Shown here: positions 44,540 through 56,744 of the stretch, piece after piece
Layout of the letters: every line of letters starts with the position of its first letter
Numbering within the stretch: the first letter of the stretch is position 1
Source of the DNA: Nymphaea colorata
Taxonomy: Eukaryota > Streptophyta > Magnoliopsida > Nymphaeales > Nymphaeaceae
Direction of reading: 5' to 3'
Assembly (NCBI RefSeq): GCF_008831285.2
Contig: NC_045143.1
Location: 6,085,503 to 6,149,502 of the forward strand
Length of the DNA: 64,000 bases
Position numbers and translations under genes: made by a program
The notes under the pieces: model-generated
What the model saw: only the letters and a program-made list of their open reading frames with translations
What the model was told of the DNA's origin: nothing
The model's database searches: none

Positions 44540-47268
44540 TCATATGTACTGTTCTGGCTTGTGCAACCTTGGTTCAGGAACAGCAAGAAGCGGAACAGCC
44601 TTCTTCATCACAATCCCAAACTTCTCTTCGAGGTCGAGCTTCTCTCCCTCCGCCACACGCCAGTTGAAGGAATGTACCAGAGAAGCTAAACAGAAGCCGA
44701 CCATCCTCTCGGCCATGGCGATGCCGGCGCATATCCTCCTTCCCGACCCAAAAGGTAAATAACGAAAATCTTTGCCGGTGAAGTCCCAGTGAGGTTCCCG
44801 CAGAAACCTCTCGGGATCGAACTCCAACGGGTTATCCCAGCACGCAGGATCTCTGTGAATGGCCCAGACATTGACGAAAACCCTTGTGCCCTTTGGGATG
44901 ACGTAGTCGCCTACATTGCAGGAGGAGCTGGGACAGTGAGGCACGAGCAACGGCAGGACCGGGTGCAGGCGCAGAGTCTCTTTTACGACGGCTCTGAGAT
45001 AGTGCAGCTTCGGCACGTTCGACTCCTCTACTATGCCGTCGATTCCGACCACCTCCTCCAGTTCTCTCTGCGCTTTCTTCAGTATCTCTGGTTTCTGCAG
45101 CATTTCCGCCATTGCCCATTCCACTGTGTTGGATGTTGTGTCCGTTCCGCCTACCACCATGTCCTGTCCAAACTTTGTTCATTAAGTCATCTCTACATAT
45201 ACGCAGGTGAAAACTCAAAATAGCTCCATGAAGTCTGAGTCTACTGTAACAGGAAATTTTAATTTCCTTTCATCTTCAAGCAGGTTTCCATATTTTTTAT
45301 TTACATGTTGATGTCCCTTAAAAATTTTAAAGTTCATAACTAATGTTTCTTAACCAGAATTTTCTGGGTCTACCCAATTATATTGGTAATATTTGTGTGC
45401 AACATAAATGAAAGCTTGTTAATTTGGTTAACATTGTTTATCGGAGCTATGGATGTCAATGTGCCTCATTTGGGTTGGATATCAGAGGGAACCGTCCCAA
45501 AAAAATCGAATAAAGAAAAAAAAAAATCAAATTAAGCAATCACATCAGTTTCAGATGTAATGAATAACACTCTATTGGATTTGGATTCAAATTTAGATAC
45601 ACATAAATATTTGATTAAATTTGGATCAGATTTAGTTTTAAAAAATATCCTATATTCAATGCCATTAGATTTTGGAAATCGGTATGATTCATTTTAGAAT
45701 CGGGTTTTTGGATTCTGATCTGAATGTTAAAGTCAGATCCGTGTCATAAACTCAGATTTCATATTTGGATTCAGATATACCTTTTCTTTTGAATTCAAAT
45801 TAAAATAATAGATATAATTAAGAATATATCCGATTTAAATCTATTCATTGAGGCAACAAATCAAAACTAGATATAAGGTAGGGGCACGTGTTCTTTTGAT
45901 TGCCAAATCTCCTTTATAAATATGATAGATATTTATACGAGGCCGACCTTGAACCACAAATTTGGAAAGATTTAAGGTAAACTTTCCAAAGCAAAGAGAC
46001 ATCCACAAGTTGTGTTCTTTCGTATTGCCCACAAATTCTCCCTAAAAGAAAACAAACGACATGCTTTCCTCGCTTGTGGTATTTTCGCACAAAAACAGAA
46101 CTTGTGACTGAGAGTCCAAGCAAAACAGATCCACGGGAAAATTAAGAACGATTTTCCCAGTCCTCTTGCTTAGATCTTTCCGTTAATGTTCCGAATAAAT
46201 CGTGCCAGGGGAGTCTCCATCTATTTAAACTTTCCTCGGGTGAAGAAAACAGAGTGTCCGTTAGAGAAACCAAAGTCTGGAAAAATAATAATAATGAAGC
46301 GATAGAAACAGGAGAGGACGATGGAATACACGTACCATCTGTAACGCCTTCACTTGGTCCATGGTGAGAGGCGTCTTCTCATCCTCTTCCTCCTTCACTC
46401 GGAGAAGATAACCCAAGAAATCCTTCCCTTTATCCACCATCTTCGATCTCTTATCCATCATGGAGTTGATAATCTCATCAAAGTAAGGAAGAACCTTGTC
46501 TGCATCTCTGTTCACACCTTGAAGGTCAAGTGGCGCCAACGCCGGAAACGCATCCCCCAAGTTAGGCCTCCCCAGAAGCTCCGTCAGCTCACCGACCAAA
46601 CTCCTGAAACGAGCGCCGAGCTTCCTCCTCTCCTCCCCTTCCTCACCCGTCGCTCCCCACATCATACTCGTTATGGTCCCGACAATGGCCACGAACACCT
46701 GCTGGCCTATATTCACCGGCTCGCCGGACTTTTTATAGATGTCGGCCACGATCTGCCGGACCTCCCGCCGGCGCAGGTGGTAAAGCGAGTCCAGGACTGT
46801 GGCGCCGAGCATTTCCCGGACGCATATCCGCCGTAGCATGCGCCAGGTCGGCCCATCGGGAGTCCAGACAATGTCCACACCGCCGTAGGTTATGCGCTCG
46901 GCGACGGCAGGTGGGTCTCTGTTGGCGAAGACCCTGTCCTGCTCCTTGAGCACCTGCTCGGCCAGGGAGGGCGAGCTGACGACCACGGCGAGCTTGGTGC
47001 CGAGGTAGACCCTGAGGATGGGGCCGTAGAGGCCTGCGAGGTCGGTGAAATGTTCGTGGAGGTTGGGCTTCAGGGAGAGGAGGTTGCCGACGAGGGGCCA
47101 GCCGGGCGGCCCTGGAGGGAGGCGAGCGGACCTTCTTGAGAGGAGCAGCCATGGGAGGAGGAGGAGGAGGAAGGGGATGAGCAAAGTGAGGACGTTTCTC
47201 GCAATAGCGTCTCGGTCATTGCTGGTGCGCCACCACCACGACCACAGCCCCTCGTCGAGTGCCGCCAT
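44540..47268 (-). CDS. CYP706: Cytochrome P450, CYP706-like, gene A
   Basis: A heme monooxygenase of the plant A-type (clan 71), ER-anchored. The two exons, 46336-47268 (311 codons) and 44540-45163 (207 codons plus stop), meet in phase 0 with GT-AG and give 518 aa. The start MAALDEG at 47268 is chosen because it is shared with genes B and C; the frame is open further upstream. A membrane anchor (about 25-43) is followed by the hinge LPPGPPGWPLVGN. The I-helix GGTDTT is at about 316-321, ExxR in KETLR at 373-376, PERF at 428-431 and the heme loop FGSGRRICAG at 449-458, with Cys456 as ligand. The sequence resembles the CYP706 family, whose known members act on sesquiterpenes, flavonoids or aldoximes; the substrate cannot be told here. 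The 1172-bp intron holds a TTGACAT repeat. Closest paralogue in the window: gene C. No defect is seen. Confidence 0.92.
45452..45852. repeat. TTGACAT-family AT-rich repeat in the intron of P450 gene A
   Basis: It starts 'gatgtcaatgtgcctcatttggg', contains 'tatattcaatgccattagattttgg' and ends 'aaatctattcattgagg'. The introns of genes B and C lack it at this place, so it inserted into A alone. Confidence 0.55.
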
Positions 47269-47990
47269 TACTTTTACTTTTCGAACCTTCTTGCTTCCTC
47301 TCAATCTATAGAACTCCTTTCTTCGTGTGCTCAAAAGACAAAAGAAAAGAAACCAACGTTGATGGTGGCGCCATTTCATGAGATATCTACGTTTCAGAAG
47401 GTGCCACGATGTATATATAAAAGGCACCACGATGTATATATATGCATATATAAAAGGTGCAGTTGTTGAAAATTTATGAGAATGACAAATTACCAAACAC
47501 AAATTCACAGGTGCCCGGTCCTTATCGGCGTTGAGGCAATCGATCGACCAGAATGTGGGGACAAAAATGCTGCAGACTCCACGCCACCAAACAATACAAA
47601 CTGGATTTTAATGAGATCTGAACTCCTATTTTATTACCCAACACATGGTTCAACGGTGTCAAATCTAACATTTATATATGTAATTGAGCTAGTTTTTTAT
47701 CCGATATTAGTTTAAATTCCTACTAAGTTTTAGTGGTCAAACTACATACCAGTTATGATTAGTGATGAGCTCCATTCTTAATTTCTTTGTCAGATCCAGC
47801 GGAAAGGCTTCAAATTGGCATCAGTAAACAGATTAACTCGGCCAATTATGAGAACAACCTCATTGGAGAAGGTGGGACACGTAGAAAAGAATCAAAGGCA
47901 TGAAGTCGTCTCATTTTGATTGGGCGAGAGATGATCCTCTTGCCTTATCGTTGTTCCCACAATTTTACATGGTCTGAGACCGCTTCAGCG
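47269..47990. other. 5' flank of P450 gene A
   Basis: An imperfect duplication 'gg(t/c)(g/a)ccacgatgtatatata...taaaagg' at about 47400-47457 gives two TATA-like stretches 130-190 bp upstream of the start codon. They could serve the minus-strand gene, although they read better on the plus strand. No other gene. Confidence 0.35.
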
Positions 47991-48245
47991 ATGGCGTCTA
48001 CATCAGAGCATGGTGGCCATGGAAACTCCAACACAGCGGTCAAGACCAGAAAATTCTGCAGGCTTTTCTTCTATATTGTTACCAAACTTATACTGTTTTC
48101 TCTCGGTTAAGGTGTCCACAGATAATTTTCTTTTGTGGGAATCTCAATTCATCTCGCTTCTAAACCATGACTTAATCATGAGGTTTATTGATGAATCTCA
48201 TTCTTGTCCTGAAATCGTGATCAAATTCATCGAACATACATAGAG
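47991..48245 (+). pseudogene. Ty1/copia gag relic
   Basis: The plus-strand frame from 47991 (MASTSEHGGHG...) runs to KLILFSL. After a frameshift it continues VKVSTDNFLLWESQFISLLNHDLIMRFID, which has the 'NFLLWxxQ...LL...L..(F/Y)(I/V)DG' pattern of copia gag N-termini. No LTR or pol is found next to it. It is separate from the element at 51.9-56.6 kb. Confidence 0.6.
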
Positions 48246-50514
48246 TGGACAAGAAAAGATCTCGCCTTTTAAGCCTTGTAAGACTTGAAAGGTTTTTTAC
48301 ATCCTTCACTGCTCCGCTTGAGTGAAGACGAAGCCTTTTCCCTTCTTCCTACTTCCCAAGGACTAGGACTAGAGCTGATACTAAGATGCTGCTACTCCCA
48401 CTCCCCCAGTACTCTTTTCATTATTCACTTTTAGTCAGCAGTTCTCAAGTCCTGAATTACTTTTATTAAAGCAACTTAATGATCTCTTATCATAAGCTAT
48501 GTGCAACCCCTGCGTTTTTTGTTTTCCAAAATAAAGTGATATTTTTAATTAATAATTATTATTGCTAAATATTTATTATTAATTAAAAATTGTTGAGCAG
48601 TTGGGGTTTCCCTCACTTTAGCCACTGCCTACGTTTGAGGAAGTGGTGGCAGTATGGCATTATGTTAAAAAATAATAATAATAATTTATAATTGGTTTTG
48701 GAACTACAATTGATTTTTTTAGAATACATGCATTTTGAAATTGTTCATTATCACAAACAGATTCTATTCAGATATCGATCCAAAATCTAGTTTGATCAAG
48801 TTAGTTAAACATGTACAAGTTCAGACTAAGTTTCTTATGTTTAATTATTATAAATTGAATTCCAACTAATAGATAATTTTATGAAAATAAGGCAACAATT
48901 GAGAGAAGCTAGTAGATATGGGTATGGATCTCATATATCTTATTTGCATTTAATAGATATGGATTGAATTCCTTTCATGTAAGTCCGTGCATATAAAATA
49001 CATGTGGATCTGGATTTGACTTATGTTAACATATATACAAGCTTGCCATATACATTTGTTTCATGATGGACATCTGGGACACTTTATTGTAGAAAAAACC
49101 GAATTACTTCTTGTCATTCAATTTCTTTGGTTCTACACATAGATTTATGCATGAATGGCAGTTGCAAAAAGATTTGGATATGAATAAGTCTCAGTTTGAG
49201 ATTTACTTACATGTGGATGTCACTGTGATCTTGTTATATCATGAGGTTGTTTACATTTGAATTTGAAATTCATGTTGTAGTCTCTAATGATTATTGCATG
49301 AAATAGTACTTTTATTCTGATTACCTTTATTTATGTTGGTTATTGTGATTCAGTCATATGCTTATATGCGTTGAACATGCAGTAAATTAATCATATGAGC
49401 ACACCACACCAGTATATACATGGAAAGCATGGTACAATATTTGAATTGAACATGAATGCTCATAATGGTTGATGCATATCTTGGCTAACTGTATAACAGT
49501 ATATGGCCAGAACTCTCGTGGCCTAGGATGGTTGTGGACGGGCTAGTGTCGTGTCATCCAAATGTTATTAGTTGTTTTCTTGGGTACAATAATAAAAATG
49601 TTGTGTGAAAATACTAGTGCCAATTGAGACACTACCTGTATAGTGCTCGTGGTGATTTGATAAGAGAAATTTAATTACGTTTGCAAGAATACCAACAAAT
49701 AATGACTACCACATGCATATGTTGTTATTGTAAATATTTATTATTCATTCTTAAATGATTGTGCATATCTGATATAGAGTCTATGTATTGTTTCTCCTGA
49801 CTTTATATAGTAACAAGGTAGATTTGATTTTGTATTGTTTGACTTATACAAACTGATAAACCAATAGTAGACTTCGTATTGAGAACTTTCCCAAATTCTC
49901 ACCTCTAATTTTTCATTCCAGGTCGTCATGAATAGAAGCGGTGGTGATGATGTTGTTCTGTGGTCCTGATTATTGACGCTGCCCACCTGATTTTATGTCG
50001 TAATTGGATTTTATAAATTTAAAGAATTTGAGATATCCTATACAATTGTACTATGTGATTTTATGAAACAATTGTGCTTGAAGGTGTAATATGATATGTT
50101 ATGTAAGTGTTGGTGGTTTTAAGCTAGTAATGACACCTAATAGTTTGAAAAGTTGATGCTTTAAGAAGTTATTTCTACATATTATGATTTTAATTTAAAA
50201 CGACTTTGAATTTTAAAAAACGAAATTGCCTGAAAAATTAAGGTCGTTAGACGATGAATTTTTGAAAGACATCAACATATACTGAATATTCAATTCATCT
50301 CCTGTCTTTGCTTAAGGCTTGATTCTTTTGTTTAGAATGCATTCCACAAGCTTTGGCAGACATCTCAGCAACACTAAGTAAAAAGATAAGGTGAAAGGGT
50401 TTTTATAGTAAGGCTCATTATGTTTAAGAACCGCATAAATATAAAAATGATCCAAATTGATAAGCCTTGTGAATTTCCAATGCAAAAAATTATATGCACT
50501 TAGTGTATAATGAA
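48246..50514. other. Long AT-rich intergenic stretch, nothing recognised
   Basis: I found no coding frame, RNA gene or repeat that I can name in this 2.3 kb. The 81- and 72-codon minus frames near its right end are low-complexity and unsupported. Confidence 0.4.
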
Positions 50515-50660
50515 ATGAATACTTGCGCAAACAATGAATCGTTGCATAACTTATGAAAGTCAGCTAGTAGGCACTGCTGCCCTAAGTTCTGAACTTTAAA
50601 AAGCTGACTATTAAAAGTAAACATTAAGTTTTGATATAAAATGATAAAATTACCCTCACG
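50515..50660. repeat. Segment homologous to the 5' flank of P450 gene C (63835-63990)
   Basis: Shared phrases are '(t)tgcataacttatgaaa', 'tag(g/t)aggc(a/g)ct', 'ctattaaaagtaaa' and 'gatataaaatgataaaa'. The likely origin is duplication of the P450 unit, with the exon 1 that should lie to the left now lost. A dispersed repeat is the alternative. Confidence 0.5.
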
Positions 50661-50894
50661 TATATTTTCCTTGGAAGAAGGAAGATATTTTTGTTCTCAT
50701 GATGCAAGATACTTTGTCATCTTATACCCAAAATTATTGTTTCCTTTTAGTAGGCAGCTCTTTGAGATAGATTTTTTTCTGAAAAGTTGAAGGCTTGAGC
50801 GATGATGGGTTATTTGCCCAAATGTTAGGTGTCATTTTCTAATTTTTTCTTGAATTTATATAATAGAACTACTCACAAGGAAACACCAATATAT

Positions 50895-51075
50895 ATACCC
50901 CAAGGGGTTATAGCGGACACGGGCTCAAATCCTAGGGTAGTCGCTCTCACATTTTAGTGCACACTTCTTCTGAACCGTACTAACTCCTAAAGCAAGCTCG
51001 GTAAACTCTATGATTGATGGGCATGCAGAGAGGAAAAAAAAAAAAACTCACCTTTTATAAAAAAAAATAAAAGAA
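50895..51075 (+). repeat. Decayed SINE-like element with A-rich tail
   Basis: 'cccaaggggttatagcgg' followed by the B-box-like 'gggctcaaatcct' and later 'cctaaagcaagctcggtaaa' resembles the 3612 copy, with A-rich tails at 51039-51050 and 51058-51083. Confidence 0.4.
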
Positions 51076-51114
51076 GAAGAAAAAGAAGTTCCCGTATGAA
51101 TGTGGAACCCAGCC

Positions 51115-51560
51115 ACCTTGCTGGGTGAGCTAGGACAGTGGATGACAAGGAGTGGCAAGATTGGGTGGAGGCGCAATACTTCCTTGATGGCTGCCCTTAA
51201 ACAGATAATCACCTAGTCAGTGTCACCGAAGCTGGTTACATGCATAGACGCGTATAATGACTAAAATGCACCCCATTGAGTTGAAGAAAAAATTACTTTT
51301 GCATGGATAAAATGGGAATTATATGGAAACATTAAAAAACTAAAATGTACATAGCTTTATAAAAATTACTGAAATGCTACCAGTTGCCACCCCATTCTTT
51401 CATTTCCTTGGTGGATATTTGTTGTGTGCACAGAGGTGTGCCCGCAATTGAGGAGCCTTCCTCACGGCCTCTGGATTCTTCCGCGTTTTCTGCCATGGCA
51501 CATTCTTCCACTGTGTTTGAACTTGTGTCAAAACCTTCAGCAACCAAGGCCTGTGGTAGA
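51115..51560 (-). pseudogene. CYP706-like P450 relic P2 (exon 2 fragments)
   Basis: Two pieces match exon 2 of the intact genes on the minus strand. 51470-51560 matches the I-helix start: an AG acceptor-like site, then sequence corresponding to the DMVVGGTDTTSNTVEWAMAE region, with indels. 51115-51200 matches the 'VVKETLRLHPVLPLLVPHCPSS' region ('gctgggtgagctaggacagtgg' compared with 'gaggagctgggacagtgagg'). The 51201-51469 between them is unrelated, so the gene was split and largely deleted. The heme-loop segment is absent. It is more decayed than relic P1. Confidence 0.7.
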
Positions 51561-51639
51561 ACAGAGCAGTTGGAGACATGTCACTATTTTGTGTCAAATT
51601 TGATGGAACAACTGCTACAATCTGTCATAATTTGAAAAG

Positions 51640-51912
51640 GACTGGATGGTAATGGGATTATGGATATATACTCTGTTTTCTCATTCCTGCTGTGTTTCTT
51701 GTTAGCTGTCTTTCGTTTTAGCTCAGCAGCTTGTTTCTGTTCTTCGCTTTATCTCTGCATTCTTCCATCTTTTATTTGCCTTGTTTTTTTACAATTGTTT
51801 CATGGCAATGAACATAAAACCAGTACTAGCAACCTTGAGTTATCAATAACAGTTCTCTCTCATAATATAATGTCTTACTTATGTAAACTAGAACTTGCTT
51901 TAATAGGGCATA
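51640..51912. other. Distal part of the P450 gene B 3' flank, separated from the gene by the retrotransposon
   Basis: Homologous to 44220-44410 and 60690-60920, which directly follow genes A and C ('ctctgcattcttccatcttttatttgcc', 'catggcaatgaacataaaaccagtactagcaacctt', 'aactagaacttgctttaat'). The continuation of the conserved flank ('caaacttattctggtcatcc') resumes at 56579, on the other side of the inserted element. Confidence 0.8.
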
Positions 51913-52231
51913 TGTCAACTTGTGAAAGATTCTCCAGATGTCATGGAGAGATCACTGGGTGGTTGAATCAGCTTAACATGTCAAGTAGAGATCGCCGGGT
52001 GGAGGATCAGCACAACTAAGGAAAGGAATTTCAAATTTTAAAATTCTATTGTAATCCCTTGAATATTTCTTTCATTATGTTGTTACCATAATTTGTGATT
52101 GTCTCTAGCATATGTAATGTGTTGTAAATCATATTATATAAGTTCAGTATTACTCTTGCTCATCATCACGCAAGAGGTTCTCTCATTTTTTCCTTGAGTT
52201 GTTGTTTTCTTTCTGAACCTTCATTGTTTGA
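51913..52231 (+). repeat. 5' LTR of the copia element
   Basis: The right end is fixed by the adjoining primer-binding site and by the match with the 3' LTR end ('ccttcattgttt(g/c)a'). The left end (tgtcaactt...) is estimated from where homology to other P450 3' flanks stops. Confidence 0.75.
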
Positions 52232-52244
52232 TGGTATCAAAGCA
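52232..52244 (+). other. Primer-binding site (initiator Met-tRNA type)
   Basis: 'tggtatcaaagca' starts directly after the LTR and resembles the common plant copia primer-binding site TGGTATCAGAGC, complementary to the 3' end of the initiator tRNA. Confidence 0.8.
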
Positions 52245-53440
52245 TTCGTCTATTAAGCATATGGTGTCGTCATTGTCAACGCAGTGGAACACAATTGCAA
52301 CTCAGTCTCTGTGAAGTTAAACAGAGATAATCATGTGTTAAGGAGGAGTCAACTTGAATCTGTTATGATACCACAAGACCTATTGAAGTTTGTCGATGGA
52401 TCAGCTTAAGCTCCGACAAAAAACCATTCCAAGAGATGGCAAAGATGAACCCAATCCTGAGTTTGCTATATGGAGAAAATTGGATCAATTGGTTTTAAGC
52501 TGGACTAAAGCCATCGTAGTCAAATAATCAGGACTCACTCTACACGAGAAGCCTAGTCTTTGTTGGAAAAATCCTATGGGTCTCAGTCTCCACTGCAAGT
52601 CATGTTATTGAAAAAGGATGTGATCTTCATTAAGAAAGGTAACTCAGACATGGTTTCTTACTTGCATAGCAGAAAATTAAACTTTTAGTTGACTCTCTTG
52701 ATGTTGCTGGCTGTCATACGCCAAAATGAAGATTTAGTTCAAATTGTGCTCAATGGACTTCCATTGAATTATAAGAGTCTGGTCACCTTTCTAGTCACGT
52801 CCGTAGCAAAGATGCCCACTTTTGCCGAGCTCTATGATCTCCTATTAAGCCAAGAAACACGTCTTCAACTTATGAAACATGACGTTACTGAATCGCCTAT
52901 GGAAAAACAAGTTACTATAACAACCTTCAATATCATTTGAGGTCGCGGACGTGGACACGATCGATGATTTTATCAAGGAAGAGGTGGTCGTAGTAGAAAT
53001 CAGCATCAATCCAATAACCATCAACAAACATCTAAATCAATATTGTGGCCATAAGGGCCACACAGTGAAGACATGTTGGGATATTAATCCCCATGCTTTT
53101 TCAGCAATGTCATTGCAAGAATTTGGTGATGAATATTGGAATCTAAATACAGGAGCAACCAATAATACTATCGTTAGTGACGAACATTTGGAAAACAAGC
53201 AAACTTACCTCGGGTTCGGAATCCATAATGTTTGGAAATGGTATGTTTCTACCTATTTCTCATGTAGGAACTTACCGGTTAATATTCAAGGGACTTCTTT
53301 TATTTTGAACAATAAGTTTACAGGTCCCTAAGATTGCACATAATTTGATTTCTGTAGGTCAGCTTACATCATATAATAATTGCATTTTTGAATTTGTGAT
53401 GGCCTTTACCCAGTTCAAGTAAGGACTAGAACTGATGGTG

Positions 53441-53530
53441 ACATCAAGAAGGTGGGTGTGAACAAATAAAGAAAGTTTGAGGGTCACATCAAGAAGGTGG
53501 GTGTGAACAAATAAAGAAAGTTTGAGGGTC
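53441..53530 (+). repeat. 45-bp tandem duplication inside the copia element
   Basis: Two perfect or near-perfect copies of 'acatcaagaaggtgggtgtg...gtttgagggtc', at 53441-53485 and 53486-53530. The preserved identity suggests it arose well after the element decayed. Confidence 0.85.
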
Positions 53531-56339
53531 GTATGACGAATGGCATCGGCGACTCAGGTAGGAACATAGTGTCTTTGCTTAATTTTCTTAATCATATTTC
53601 AATAAATAGCCCTATTCTGAAAGAGGTGTGTGAACACTGTCTAATCGGAAAGATGCATAAATTGTCTTTTCCGTTGTCCTTTTTCATGTTACTAGAACTC
53701 TTGATCTCCTTCACATGAATGTTTGGAGACCAGCCCCTATGGAGTCTAAAGATTGTTTTAAGTATTTTTTATTGATTATTAATCATTATTCCCGCCTTGC
53801 CTGGCTATTTCCATTGAAAAGTAAACGAGAAGTATATCAATGCTTTGTCAATTGCAAACTTATTGTGGAAAAACAGTTGAAAACCACCATCAAATCTATT
53901 CAATCGAACAATGGATGAGAATTTTGAAATAAAAATTTTGAGAGTGAATTTGAAAGTCAAGGAATTATGCATTGTTTTTCATGCCCATATACACCCGAAC
54001 AAAAGAGGATTGTAGAAAGAAAGAATTAGCATGTCGTCGAAACCAGGTTAAGTATGCTTCATGATACTCAACTTCACCATCGATATTGGGTTGATGCATT
54101 TCAAACGGTTGTCTATATAATTAACTGGCTGCCTGCTCTCAAACTAGATCAAAAATCACATATTCAAATGATGTTCAATCAAGTTCTCAACTATGGATTT
54201 CTTTATGTTTTTGGATCCAAGTGCTATCCATTATTGATGTTGAGCAATGATACCAAGTTTCAACCAAAGACCAATCCTTATATTTTTATTAGAAAGGGGA
54301 GTTGACACAAGGGATATATGTGTCTAGATCTCAAATTGAGGCTAGTTTTAATTTCTCGTCATGTCATTTTTTATGAGCACTCTAAAGGCTCTAGTAACTC
54401 TCATGATTTCTCCTTCCAAGAAGCTTATTTACAACAATGGGTACATCAATTTCATTTCTCTACTATTAATGCATGTAATATAGCATATCCAACTCTTACA
54501 GGACCAGATGCAATAAAAGACTCAAATCTAGGGACCATCATTATTCAACCACTCAATAATATAGAGTGGGCAAACTTCATCGAGTGTTGTTGAGCATGAG
54601 GCCATCTAGACTCAGTCAGAAAATGATCCAGTGTCACAACTTTTTCCATTCGAGCCTCATAATACTGTTGATCCAAATCTTCAAGTGCCAACTACAAGTG
54701 AACTACACAGTCCAGACACCACTACAGCTACTAGTCGGCCATCAGCTCACTCGCATCAAATGATCATCTGCTTTATGATGGGTTCTCTCAAACCCAAGAC
54801 ATTCTGCTCAAATAAAGATGGATTCAAAACATGAACCAGTCACATTCAAGGAAGTGAGCGCTGCCACTCACTGGATTAAAGCTATGCAACAAGAAATACA
54901 TGCATTGCATAAGAATCAAACTTGGATTATGTGCCATGATAGCCAGCAAATAATATTATTGATACTAAATGGATATACAAAATTAAACAAGATGCTAATG
55001 GTTTCATTTCTAGGTACAAGGCACACCTGGTTGCTCAATGATTTTTACAAGAAGCCGAGGTGGATTATTTGGAAACTTTCAGCCTACTGTTAAGCCCACT
55101 ACCATTCGAGTCATCCTCACCATTGTTGTGCAACATGCATGACCTCTTCGCCAACTCGATTTTGATAATGCATTTCTAAAGGGTTTTTTCAATGAAGATG
55201 TTTATATTGCTCAACCCAGAAGGGTTTGAGGATCCAAAGTTTTCATCTCATGTATGCAAACTAAATAAGGCACTTTGTAGGCTAAAGCAGGCCCCTCGCA
55301 CATGGTATCACCGTCTTAGCGCCGTTCTCAGCACCATTGGATTTTAGGTATCTCAATCAGATGTATCTCTTTTTATTTTCAACAAAGGATGTGAAAAGAT
55401 ATACATCTTAGTTTATGTTGATGATGTTATTGTCACCAAATCATCAATTGAGCTCATAAATCAAACTCTCACCAAACTTCAAGCATCCTTTTCAATCAAA
55501 CACTTGAGAGATTTATCATACTTTTCGGCATAGAGGTGACTCGACAACCTAACTATTTGGTCTTTCGGCAACAATCATATCTCCAAAATGTTTTACAAAA
55601 AGCTAAAATGACCAATGTCAAGTCTGTCCAAACTCCTATGCATGTTGGCCATGTTTCAAGATCTACCGCTCCGTTCTCGGTTCCTACCTTCTGTTAGAGG
55701 GTGGTGGGATCATTACAATATCACTCTCACGCATTCAGATGTAGTGTTTGCATTAAATCAAGCATCAATACATGCATCAACTGTTGGACTGCCATTGGAG
55801 CCTCATAAAGCAAATTCTCATATATTTAAAGGGCAAGAGTCAGTTTGGCTTGTGTATTCAAAAATCAGATCATATTCATTTGAGCACATTTGTGAATGCG
55901 GATTGGGCTGGAAGTATTGAAGATAGAAACTCAATAGGTGGACGCATGATGTTTTTGGGTGATAATATTATATCTTGGGCATTTAAAAAGCAACGAACTA
56001 TGGGCCGATCAAGTATAGAAGCTGAATATAAATCTCTTGCATGTGCTGTTGTCGAACTTTTGTCGCTAAAATCTTTATTGACAGAATTGGGAATCTCATG
56101 AACCGGAACCCCAACCTTGTGGTGCGACAATATAGGGGCATTATACTTAGCAACGAATCATGTCTTTCATGCTCGCATAAAGCACGTCGAAATTGATTTT
56201 CACTTTCTATGAGACCATGTGTCAAAAAGAAATATTTCAATAAATTTATTAGATCATCCAAGCAAATAGCAAATGGGCTCACAAAACCTCTTGGATTTGT
56301 TAAGTTCAAAGAATTTAGAGAGACAAGCTGAGCATTGTT

Positions 56340-56567
56340 CCTACCACGCACAGTAGAGATCGCTGGGTAAATTTTAAAATTCTATGGTAATCCCTTGAAT
56401 ACTGCTTTCATTATGTTGTTACCATATTTTGTAATTGTCTGCATTAGATGTAACGTCTTGTAAATCATATTGTATAAGTTTTGAATTACTCTTGCTCATC
56501 ATCACGCAAGAGGTTCTCCCATTTTTTCCTTGAGTTATTATTTTCTTTGTCAACCTTCATTGTTTCA
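56340..56567 (+). repeat. 3' LTR of the copia element (shortened)
   Basis: Homologous to 51978-52231 from 'agtagagatcg' on, with the region corresponding to 51991-52035 mostly missing. It ends 'tcattgtttca'. Confidence 0.75.
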
Positions 56568-56744
56568 GGACTGACTGACAAACTTATTCTGGTCATCCAT
56601 GAAAGCTAGCTCTCCATCAACCCTCTCAATAAGATGCAGGGAAAAACCTAAGAAAACCATTATCACAACATAAAGATATCATAAGGTAAACATTACCAGC
56701 CTATATTTTCATCTGATGCTTCGTGATGCTTCGTCTTCATGACT

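Larger units (their letters stand above)
51913..56567 (+). mobile_element. Decayed Ty1/copia LTR retrotransposon
   Basis: The LTRs are at about 51913-52231 and 56340-56567. Over the about 205 bp I could align by eye they differ at roughly one position in ten, so the element is old; the second LTR lacks the first LTR's left part. A primer-binding site directly follows LTR 1. The domain order gag, protease, integrase, reverse transcriptase, RNase H identifies copia. The visible pieces are: gag about 52640-52940 and a zinc knuckle at 53038-53080 that lacks its first Cys; a protease core with Asn in place of the catalytic Asp (53140-53165); integrase about 53600-54300; RT with YVDDVIVT at 55414-55437; RNase H at 55885-56100. 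Many stops and frameshifts break every domain, so it cannot be autonomous. No target-site duplication is recognisable. Confidence 0.93.

Noticed and set aside
46354-46836. 160-codon plus-strand frame opposite P450 exon 1 (also 62723-63205 and the 179-codon frame at 59121-59660)
   Set aside because: Antisense shadows of the GC-rich P450 exons. They recur in all three paralogues only because the sense strand is conserved.
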